Source: Syntrophobacterales bacterium
Lineage (GTDB): Bacteria; Desulfobacterota; Syntrophobacteria; BM002
Length of the DNA: 5,035 nucleotides
NCBI GenBank assembly: GCA_030613915.1
Contig: JAUWKY010000196.1
Location: 1-5,035, forward strand
Reading direction: 5' to 3'
This document shows positions 1 to 5,029 of the stretch, one piece after another. The notes under the pieces are model-generated. The model did not search any database. It had not been told where the DNA came from and was given only the letters and a program-made list of their open reading frames with translations. Numbering within the stretch: position 1 is the first letter of the stretch; every line of letters begins with the position of its first letter. Made by a program: the position numbers and the translations under genes.

Positions 1-933
1 GGCCGGCACAATGTACCGGGCGAAATGTGATCTTCCCTTGATCCGAGTCAAAAAGGAAAAGGCGGCGAGCACCTGCAGGTTGCGGCACAGTGCGACATGA
101 GGGTATTTCTGCAGAAACTCATCAACTGAACTTTCGGTCAACGTACCGAATGCTCTGCTGTATGCTGTCAACAACTCTTGCTGAATCGCCTCCGGCAGTT
201 GCACGTAGGGATCTAAAAGGAGCGCCGCCAGATCGTATTGAGGGGGACCTAAACGCGCTCCCTGAAAGTCTATGAGGTAGAGGAGATCACCCTTCAACAT
301 GAGGTTGCGTGACTGAAAATCTCGGTGCAGGAAAAACAGCTGTTCGCCTCCTTCTCCCGCTTGCGACGCCAAAAGGGAAAAGTCTCGCTCCACATAATTA
401 GAATCTATTTCCAGTCCGAGCGCTCCCACCAAAAAACTCCACCTGAAGTATTCCAACTCCCGTTCGATGATGAATTGTTGGTTGTATACGGAAGTATCAA
501 AACAATGTCGCGTTTCTAGACCCTCGGTGGCTCGTACTTGCATCTTCAGGAGCACGTCAATCGCCTGGCCATAGTGAGCGGGCAGGCGCTCAGCATCTGC
601 CACCACTGCATCCTGGAGATGAACCGAGCCTAAGTCTTCAACAAGAGTCAACCCCTCTGAGCGATGGTAACCATAGATTTCTGGTACAGGGACACCTTTC
701 TGGAGCAGATGCCGGCCAAGGTAAACGTAAGAATCGTTCTCATTAGGAAAGGTCTCATCTCCTGGTGGGCTCCAAATCAAGATCAGGCTTTCCTTCTGGC
801 TGGCCACCCGATAGAAAGTACGCTCCGACCCGTCGCCATGAAGCGGTTGCCAGCGCAAAGATCCACTCAGTACGGTATTCTCCCGAATCAACTCTTCAGC
901 TCGGCTTTTTGGAAATTCAGGCCGTCCTTTCAA
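1..933 (-). CDS. amgK: AmgK-like cell-wall amino-sugar kinase (APH/choline kinase fold), partial, C-terminus off the left edge
   Basis: Reading the minus strand from 933 gives 311 uninterrupted codons running off the window. Visible motifs: a glycine-rich N-lobe stretch HGDGSERTFYRV (residues 32-43), LVEDLGS (97-103), the catalytic loop HRDFQSRN (203-210; D205 the presumed base, N210 a metal ligand), LIDFQGARLGPP (220-231; D222 the DFG-like metal ligand) and QYDLAALL (232-239). The HRDFQSRN/DFQGAR/YDLA combination is characteristic of AmgK, the kinase that phosphorylates MurNAc and GlcNAc at C1 in peptidoglycan recycling; it is not a drug-resistance APH. Known AmgK proteins are about 340-350 residues, so some 30-40 are probably missing. 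The start is taken as TTG at 931-933: an AGGGGG lies 9 nt upstream, an in-frame stop lies just beyond, and the first in-frame ATG is not until residue 131. It lies 99 bp downstream of the nucleotidyltransferase gene, probably in the same transcript. No signal peptide, so cytoplasmic. The family call is firm; the substrate is inferred from family and context. Confidence 0.88.
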   Translation of the reverse strand, partial: MKGRPEFPKSRAEELIRENTVLSGSLRWQPLHGDGSERTFYRVASQKESLILIWSPPGDETFPNENDSYVYLGRHLLQKGVPVPEIYGYHRSEGLTLVEDLGSVHLQDAVVADAERLPAHYGQAIDVLLKMQVRATEGLETRHCFDTSVYNQQFIIERELEYFRWSFLVGALGLEIDSNYVERDFSLLASQAGEGGEQLFFLHRDFQSRNLMLKGDLLYLIDFQGARLGPPQYDLAALLLDPYVQLPEAIQQELLTAYSRAFGTLTESSVDEFLQKYPHVALCRNLQVLAAFSFLTRIKGRSHFARYIVPA

Positions 934-942
934 AACAAGAAA

Positions 943-948
943 CCCCCT
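943..948 (-). promoter_or_regulatory. Ribosome binding site deciding the TTG start of the kinase
   Basis: On the minus strand AGGGGG is followed by a 9-nt spacer and then TTG at 931-933. An ATG closer to the repeat array, at 957-959, is in a different frame and meets a stop after a few codons, so this site supports TTG as the real start. Confidence 0.55.
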
Positions 949-979
949 GGTAGTTTCGCATTGCGCCTTTCACATTTAT

Positions 980-1056
980 CATTCCGCAATCCCAAATCCG
1001 CAATCCGAAATTCGAAATCTACAATCCTCAATCTACAGTCTAAAATCTAAAATCTG
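980..1056. repeat. Degenerate heptanucleotide tandem array, 11 units in strict 7-bp register
   Basis: From 980 the plus strand divides into eleven consecutive 7-mers fitting approximately MAATCYR: CATTCCG, CAATCCC, AAATCCG, CAATCCG, AAATTCG, AAATCTA, CAATCCT, CAATCTA, CAGTCTA, AAATCTA and AAATCTG (980-986 through 1050-1056). No unit breaks the register. The array occupies most of the gap between the nucleotidyltransferase and the kinase, and its distal end lies inside the nucleotidyltransferase reading frame. Short heptameric tandem repeats (STRRs) are known from intergenic regions of filamentous cyanobacteria; this is a similar class of object by form only. It is not a CRISPR, since there are no spacers. 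Function is unknown. Confidence 0.85.
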
Positions 1057-2010
1057 CCCTCTCCCCTCTGCCCCGATCACTACTCCCTCCAGGGACTCCG
1101 TGACCACCACTCCATCACCAATAATACTGTCTCGGATCGAACAACCACTTCCAATGGTAACCTGTTCCCAGATAACGCTCCTCTGAATCCCAACTCCATG
1201 CTCCAGTTCACATCCGGCCCCGATGCAGACCATGTCATCGAAATGAACTCCTGAGCCAAGACGAGCAGATTCATGAACTACTGCTTTGCCGTCAACCTGA
1301 AGTCTCGGCACCGGAGCTCTTGACATTCGGAAAAGATCCTCATGCATCTGGAGATACCCGTGCAGGCTCCCCAGCTCTCGCCAGTACTCATCCTGGACCA
1401 CGTGAGCCATTACCTTTTCTCCCCCGGCAATGAGTTGGAGGTAACAATCAATGATGGACGAGGGGGTGCCAGCCGGAATCCCAGCGAGCACCCTGCGCTC
1501 CAGCACCTGAATTCCGGTGAAGGCCAGGTGCTGTTCAGAGCCACCGCTGAATCCCAGAATACGGCCGTCACTGGCCACCTTTACCCCGTTAAACAGCGGC
1601 TCATCTTTCAGAACCAATGTTACGGTAGCACCAGAGTCCTCATGACTACGAAGCACCGCCTGGAGATCAATTGCGCTGAGGATATCCCCATTGACAACCA
1701 CCAAAGGACGCTGATCCCAAAAATCCATAACATTGCGGATGCCGCCACCTGTACCCAACAATGTCTTCTCCACCCGCAGGTGCACAGGAATGGGAAAGTC
1801 CGATCTCTCAATATATTCTATCAGCTTTTCACTGAGATGATAGATATTGACTATCACCTCCTCTGCCCCGCCTGAGCAAAGATAGGCAACCAGCCAATCC
1901 AACAACGGCTGATTCTGCACTGGAACCAACACCTTTGGTCTGCTCAGGGTCAAGGGCCGGAGTCGCGTCGCCAAACCAGCAGCCAAAATCATCGCTCTGA
2001 AAGATTTCAT
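1033..2010 (-). CDS. MurU-like NDP-sugar nucleotidyltransferase with C-terminal left-handed beta-helix
   Basis: A 325-residue cytoplasmic protein. Residues 1-225 form a nucleotidyltransferase core: MILAAGLATRLRPLT (7-21) with PK (25-26) is the nucleotide-binding signature, LLGTGGGI (84-91) resembles the MurU/HddC type, VVVNGDI (104-110) supplies the metal-binding D109, FTGIQVL is at 164-170, and YWRELGSLHGYL (209-220) occupies the position of the usual W-x-D-x-G-T motif. Residues about 240-305 are hexapeptide-type repeats (ESARLGSGV, IGAGCEL, SVIWEQVTIG, SIIGDGVVV), a left-handed beta-helix like that of mannose-1-phosphate guanylyltransferases. Pseudomonas MurU is about 225 residues and lacks it. 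Joined to an AmgK-like kinase and divergent from NagZ, the likely reaction is MurNAc-1-phosphate + UTP to UDP-MurNAc + PPi. A GDP-mannose or heptose-1-phosphate nucleotidyltransferase is the alternative. The ATG at 2008-2010 directly precedes the conserved core; its ribosome binding site (GGTG, 4-nt spacing) is weak. The last seven residues and the stop come from a heptamer repeat. Confidence 0.82.
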   Translation of the reverse strand: MKSFRAMILAAGLATRLRPLTLSRPKVLVPVQNQPLLDWLVAYLCSGGAEEVIVNIYHLSEKLIEYIERSDFPIPVHLRVEKTLLGTGGGIRNVMDFWDQRPLVVVNGDILSAIDLQAVLRSHEDSGATVTLVLKDEPLFNGVKVASDGRILGFSGGSEQHLAFTGIQVLERRVLAGIPAGTPSSIIDCYLQLIAGGEKVMAHVVQDEYWRELGSLHGYLQMHEDLFRMSRAPVPRLQVDGKAVVHESARLGSGVHFDDMVCIGAGCELEHGVGIQRSVIWEQVTIGSGCSIRDSIIGDGVVVTESLEGVVIGAEGRGQILDFRL

Positions 2011-2101
2011 CTCTCACCGAAAAGTGGCCAAATACTACTGCAACGAAATGTCAGCAACCATTGTCATGCCCACGCAGAAGTGGATGCCTCAATGTAATCA
2101 C

Positions 2102-2127
2102 TGGACAAACTACGGCTTATATATAAT
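2102..2127 (+). promoter_or_regulatory. Candidate sigma-70-like promoter for nagZ (weak)
   Basis: A perfect TATAAT occurs at 2122-2127 in the run TATATATAAT. The best -35-like element, TGGACA (2102-2107), lies only 14 bp upstream, shorter than the usual 16-18, so the match is poor. The same A/T-rich core offers TATAAG or TATATA on the minus strand, so it could serve either direction. Used for nagZ, it would give a leader of roughly 180 nt that includes the inverted repeat at 2191-2269. Confidence 0.25.
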
Positions 2128-2190
2128 GATTCTCTGCGTCATATAGCAGATGTTGTCCGCAGGAGCAAATGGACCGCTTGAAACCAGTGT

Positions 2191-2269
2191 ACCACAACGA
2201 AAAACACGAAGATCACAAAGGTTACGATGTTGGCAAATTTCTCTTTGTGTCCCTTGTGAGCTTTGTGGT
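2191..2269. repeat. Imperfect inverted repeat of the CACGAAG/CTTTGTG type upstream of nagZ
   Basis: The left arm 2191-2220 begins ACCACAA and ends CACAAAG; the right arm 2243-2269 begins CTTTGTG and ends TTGTGGT. These 7-bp ends pair perfectly, with imperfect pairing between and a 22-nt loop (2221-2242). The right arm itself is a loose repetition of CTTTGTG, CTTGTG and CTTTGTG. Similar A/G-rich CACAAAG/CACGAAG intergenic repeats are, as I recall, dispersed in several environmental bacterial genomes. It ends 48 bp before the nagZ start, so it could fold in the nagZ leader RNA. It lacks the G/C stem plus T-run of an intrinsic terminator. Confidence 0.6.
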
Positions 2270-2302
2270 AATTTCCTTCTGCTCGTTTATTGGCTCGCAG
2301 AT

Positions 2303-2307
2303 GGAGG
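2303..2307 (+). promoter_or_regulatory. Ribosome binding site of nagZ
   Basis: GGAGG lies 10 nt before the ATG at 2318-2320. This spacing supports the chosen start, and translation from it yields the beta-strand and helix pattern expected at the NagZ N-terminus with no signal sequence. Confidence 0.65.
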
Positions 2308-2317
2308 TTCTTAGGCA

Positions 2318-3358
2318 ATGAAGCTTCAGGAAAGGCTTGGCGAGTTGCTGCTGGTTGGTTTTATGGGAGAGGAAATGAATACTTCATTGGCCGCCCACAT
2401 CCGCGATTTACAGCCAGCAGGTCTCATATTTTTTAGCAGAAATATCAGTGGACCTGAGCAGTTGGCTCAGCTAACCCGTGATATTCAGACTCTTGCCTTG
2501 CAGGAACTCGGACGTCCCCTTTTGCTGGCTGTGGATCAGGAAGGAGGCTCTGTAGCCAGAATGGGGCCACCCTTCACTCAAATTCCGGATGCTGTTAGCC
2601 TGGGAAGAAGTGGCTGTGAGTTGGCGCGCCACTACTCACGGCTCACCGCCCGTGAGATGTTCCAGGTGGGTTTGAATCTGAATTTGGCACCGGTTCTGGA
2701 TGTCAACACCTCAGGTGCAGCTGGGGTAATGGAGCAACGGTCCTTCGGAGATGACCCTTCCCTGGTGACTCAATGCGGTATTGCAGCCATCAGCGCAACT
2801 CAGGATGAAAATATAATGGCCACTGCCAAACATTTTCCTGGACTGGGGCGCGCCCACAATGATCCTCACCACGACCTCCCAGTGGTATCAGCTGAGGGAG
2901 AAGAACTTGAGCGCACTGATCTACCTCCTTTCAGAGCTGCCATCCAGGCAGATGTGGCCTGTGTGATGACCTCTCACACCCTCTACCCGGCGCTTGATCC
3001 AGAGAACCCTGGCACTTTTTCTCCCACCATTCTCCGCAACCTACTGCGAGCTCAACTGGGCTTTGATGGTGTGCTCATCACTGATGACCTGGAAATGGGG
3101 GCGGTTGTTGAGCGATATTCTGAGGCGGATGCTCCAATCGCGGCTTTACAGGCTGGTGCTGATCTGTTGTTGGTTTGTAACGATTTGGAAAAGATGCATC
3201 TAACAGCTGAAGTCGTTTTGGATGGTCTGAATCGTGGGATGCTCGACCCGCAAGATTTGGCTCTTTCTCTCACCAGGGTGGCAAAGCTTAGAAAGACGTA
3301 TCTAGACCCCCCCCATTTGGCTGATGTGGCCACTGTGGCCACTCACTTCTCCACCTGA
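2318..3358 (+). CDS. nagZ: NagZ, cytoplasmic beta-N-acetylhexosaminidase (glycoside hydrolase family 3)
   Basis: A 346-residue protein covering a single GH3 TIM barrel, the length typical of Gram-negative NagZ. It hydrolyses the beta-1,4 bond of GlcNAc-1,6-anhydroMurNAc muropeptides to give GlcNAc and anhydroMurNAc-peptide in peptidoglycan recycling. Visible landmarks: AGLIFFSRN (34-42), AVDQEGGSVARM (71-82) for substrate binding, NLAPVLDVN (122-130), QRSFGDDP (140-147), KHFPGLG (171-177), the flexible catalytic loop with D182-P-H184 (the Asp-His general acid/base pair; Ser/Thr is more usual between them), CVMTSHTLYPALD (215-227) and ITDDLEMGAV (254-263) with nucleophile D256. No signal peptide or lipobox, so it acts in the cytoplasm. 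It is divergent from the nucleotidyltransferase-kinase pair, matching a shared pathway. Its last 16 bp overlap the convergent YihY-like gene. Near its 3' end are a C8 tract and a duplicated 9-mer, both after the barrel, where sequence change should be tolerated. Confidence 0.95.
   Translation: MKLQERLGELLLVGFMGEEMNTSLAAHIRDLQPAGLIFFSRNISGPEQLAQLTRDIQTLALQELGRPLLLAVDQEGGSVARMGPPFTQIPDAVSLGRSGCELARHYSRLTAREMFQVGLNLNLAPVLDVNTSGAAGVMEQRSFGDDPSLVTQCGIAAISATQDENIMATAKHFPGLGRAHNDPHHDLPVVSAEGEELERTDLPPFRAAIQADVACVMTSHTLYPALDPENPGTFSPTILRNLLRAQLGFDGVLITDDLEMGAVVERYSEADAPIAALQAGADLLLVCNDLEKMHLTAEVVLDGLNRGMLDPQDLALSLTRVAKLRKTYLDPPHLADVATVATHFST
3307..3314 (+). repeat. Homopolymeric C8 tract inside the nagZ 3' end
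   Basis: Eight consecutive C bases encode part of D330-P331-P332. Adding one C would end the protein five residues later (PPPFG, then TGA); losing one would read through into a different, longer tail. The catalytic barrel is complete upstream, so slippage here would alter only the tail. Confidence 0.6.
3325..3342. repeat. Tandem 9-bp duplication forming a G/C-rich hairpin in the convergent overlap
   Basis: TGTGGCCAC occurs twice head to tail (3325-3333 and 3334-3342) and encodes VAT-VAT near the NagZ C-terminus. Each copy contains the palindrome GTGGCCAC, so either transcript can form a 6-bp GTGGCC/GGCCAC stem with a 5-nt loop (3326-3342). On the minus strand the hairpin follows the YihY-family stop codon directly. 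Neither side has a T-run, so it is not a standard intrinsic terminator, though it is the only strong hairpin I see between the two converging genes. Confidence 0.55.
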
Positions 3359-4761
3359 TTTACCCCAAGTTCTGCGCTGACTTCACCGTCTGTGATTTCG
3401 TCAGTTTCCGCGCTAAGGTCATCAGTCTCATCTTCGCTGTCGGCGAATTCCTCTTTGGCTCTAGCCAGCAGAGCGGCCACACTCAGACCTTCAACTCCCT
3501 CTCTCCCCTGCTCACGGACGAGGCTGAGAATTTCTTGTACAATATCCCCGTAGCCGTTCGGGGCTGTGGCGCCCTCGATTGACTTCCTCTCTTCGAGTCC
3601 TTCCACTAGATCAAAAACCATGAGGTGCTTCAGGTCTATTGCCGGCAGGACTTCAAAGCCATTCTCCCCGCTCGCCTTGAGAGCTCCTAGATTCTCAAGA
3701 CGCTCCGTGATCGCCCTCGTCTCCTCCGCCGGTATTTGCATTCTTTCTGCCAGTTCCATTATTGTTGGCGGCGGTTTGCCCGCCTCGAAACATTTGCCAA
3801 CCAAAAGGAGTAACTGCAGTCCCCAATAACTTTTATTTCCGGTGGGCTGCGCTCGCCACCGCTGTTTTAAACGGAACTTTGCCAGATTCTGGTGGGCGAA
3901 AGCGATCTCTGCGCCTAATAGTAGGATGACCCAGCTAACGAAGACCCATATGAGGAGCACGGGGAGCTGTGACAGGGCGCCGTAGATAGCACCATAGGTT
4001 TGAAAGCCAAACTGATAGTGAATATAGGCCCACTGCGAGAACTGCCAGAGGGTTCCACCTATGATCCCGCCAGCGGAGGCGGAGATCGGGTTCACCCGCG
4101 TGTTGGGCATGAAAAGATAGACGAAGGAGAAGGCCAACCACATCACGAAAAATGGGGCCAGTTTCAGCACATACACATAAAGTCGGCCCAAGAAGTCTAT
4201 GGATAAAAGTTGCTGGGTTACGAGATGGCTCTTTACAAAGGTTGTCAGACTCACGGCCACAAACATGGCTACTGGCAGGATCACCACCAAGCCCAGATAA
4301 TCGCTGCATTTTCTCAGCCAGGGTCTGCCGCGATCCACTTCCCAGATCTGGTTGAAGGCCATTTCAATGTTGGTCAGTACCAGAATCATGGTAACGAAAA
4401 GAAATGTTATTCCCAGAGTACCGAGTGAACCCACGTGGATACGGGAGACGTATTCCATAATGTATTCGGTGACCGGGTGGGAGCCGCCTGTGAGCCTCTC
4501 TAGGATGAAGGGTTCCAGGGCCCGTTGCACCCCCAGTCCTTTCAACAGTGCGAACATAAGAGCCAGAAGAGGCACCAGGGTTAGCAGGGTGGTATAGGTG
4601 AGACCGGAAGCTCGCAGCAAACTGTTGTCCCGCCAGAACTCTTGCCAAACGTAGGTCGCAAGCTGCAATTGCTTATAAAGGAAGCCTTTGAGGCGTGGCA
4701 GTTTATCAATTTCAACCAACCATATGTCATTGCCAAAAAATCTTCGGATACGATTGGACAT
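3343..4761 (-). CDS. YihY/BrkB-family inner-membrane protein with C-terminal cytosolic extension
   Basis: A 472-residue protein. Residues 30-300 match the YihY/virulence factor BrkB family (once misnamed ribonuclease BN): ASGLTYTTLLTLVPLLA (51-67), NIEMAFNQIWEVDRGRPWLR (131-150) and GAIYGALSQLPVLL (257-270) followed by LLGAEIAFA (281-289). About six hydrophobic segments can be placed near 54-76, 115-135, 155-176, 198-218, 228-248 and 265-288. The basic N-terminus before the first segment suits an inner-membrane protein with a cytoplasmic N-terminus. Residues 301-472 form a soluble tail beyond the usual length of about 290: a helix-turn-helix-like stretch TIMELAERMQIPAEE (333-347) and a very acidic end (438-460). 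The biochemical function of the family is unsettled; transport or envelope roles have been proposed. The ATG at 4759-4761 has GGAGG 4 nt upstream. The gene converges on nagZ with a 16-bp overlap and starts about 40 bp from a large palindrome that may affect its expression. Confidence 0.9.
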   Translation of the reverse strand: MSNRIRRFFGNDIWLVEIDKLPRLKGFLYKQLQLATYVWQEFWRDNSLLRASGLTYTTLLTLVPLLALMFALLKGLGVQRALEPFILERLTGGSHPVTEYIMEYVSRIHVGSLGTLGITFLFVTMILVLTNIEMAFNQIWEVDRGRPWLRKCSDYLGLVVILPVAMFVAVSLTTFVKSHLVTQQLLSIDFLGRLYVYVLKLAPFFVMWLAFSFVYLFMPNTRVNPISASAGGIIGGTLWQFSQWAYIHYQFGFQTYGAIYGALSQLPVLLIWVFVSWVILLLGAEIAFAHQNLAKFRLKQRWRAQPTGNKSYWGLQLLLLVGKCFEAGKPPPTIMELAERMQIPAEETRAITERLENLGALKASGENGFEVLPAIDLKHLMVFDLVEGLEERKSIEGATAPNGYGDIVQEILSLVREQGREGVEGLSVAALLARAKEEFADSEDETDDLSAETDEITDGEVSAELGVNQVEK

Positions 4762-4765
4762 CGTA

Positions 4766-4770
4766 CCTCC
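4766..4770 (-). promoter_or_regulatory. Ribosome binding site of the YihY-family gene
   Basis: GGAGG on the minus strand (inside GAGGAGGT) lies 4 nt before the ATG at 4759-4761. The spacing is on the short side, but the match is strong and there is no better nearby start. Confidence 0.55.
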
Positions 4771-4799
4771 TCGCTCCTTTGTCTCTTACTTTGAAAGTC

Positions 4800-5005
4800 T
4801 GTCTTTACCCTAATGTTGCATACCCAAACCGGTAAAAATCGCTACGCTCGCGTGATAGTGCGCCATCCGCGAGCGTGCTCGCCTCGGACAGGATCTCACG
4901 TACGGTCAAGTACTGTTCATCCTGTCCCAGCCTGCGCGCGCCCACATTTGGCGCACTCTGACGCGTTTTTCCTCGGCGTGGGTATGCAACGTCAGGGTTA
5001 AGATA
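4800..5005. repeat. Large nested palindrome, MITE-like or structured-RNA element
   Basis: The outer arms 4800-4825 and 4980-5005 pair at 22 of 26 positions by Watson-Crick rules, including an 11-bp perfect block GTTGCATACCC/GGGTATGCAAC. The stem continues inward with CCGG (4829-4832) against CC..GG, AAAAA (4834-4838) with TTTTT (4966-4970), CGCGT (4849-4853) with ACGCG (4961-4965), and AGTGCGCCA (4857-4865) with TGGCGCACT (4949-4957). The centre is a 9-bp stem GGACAGGAT (4886-4894) with ATCCTGTCC (4919-4927). Taking 4808-4997 as the element, with ends CCCT/AGGG, a TTA direct repeat flanks it (4805-4807 and 4998-5000), as a 3-bp target duplication would. There is no credible coding capacity. 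It could be a non-autonomous transposable element or a folded RNA; I do not recognise its family. Confidence 0.7.
4844..4876. repeat. Alternative hairpin inside the palindrome
   Basis: ACGCTCGCG (4844-4852) and CGCGAGCGT (4868-4876) are perfect 9-bp inverted arms with a 15-nt loop. The loop carries AGTGCGCCA, which is also complementary to TGGCGCACT at 4949-4957. Part of this hairpin (4849-4853) competes with the long-range CGCGT/ACGCG pairing. Confidence 0.55.
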
Positions 5006-5029
5006 ATGAAATGATGAATTTCAGTCAAT

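Larger units (their letters stand above)
2011..2317. other. Divergent intergenic region between nucleotidyltransferase and nagZ
   Basis: This 307-bp stretch separates two divergent genes and contains no credible ORF. It holds an A/T-rich core around 2116-2130, a 79-bp imperfect inverted repeat (2191-2269) and the nagZ ribosome binding site. A 6-bp inverted pair GGACAA (2103-2108) and TTGTCC (2153-2158) flanks the A/T-rich core, but it is short enough to be chance. Promoters for both genes are expected here. Confidence 0.7.

Noticed and set aside
1..933. Aminoglycoside resistance phosphotransferase
   Set aside because: The HRDFQSRN / DFQGAR / QYDLA set and the neighbouring nucleotidyltransferase fit the AmgK sugar-kinase group rather than drug-modifying APH enzymes.
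664..1050. Plus-strand 128-codon open frame
   Set aside because: It runs antisense to the kinase gene, whose motifs are unmistakable, and its end translates the heptamer repeat; no domain is recognisable.
980..1056. CRISPR-like array
   Set aside because: The units are 7 bp, contiguous and degenerate with no spacers, so this is a simple tandem repeat.
1342..1875. Plus-strand 177-codon open frame
   Set aside because: It lies wholly antisense to the nucleotidyltransferase and shows no family motifs, so it is a shadow frame.
2103..2158. Operator formed by GGACAA and TTGTCC
   Set aside because: Only 6 bp per arm with 44 bp between; such a pair is expected by chance in a window of this size.
3343..4761. 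Ribonuclease BN
   Set aside because: The old name for the YihY family is a misassignment: true RNase BN is the RNase Z-like metallo-beta-lactamase enzyme, and this protein is an integral membrane protein without nuclease motifs.
4813..5001. Plus-strand 62-codon open frame
   Set aside because: It coincides with the nested palindrome, and its translation is rich in Arg/His/Pro without pattern; no ribosome binding site precedes it.
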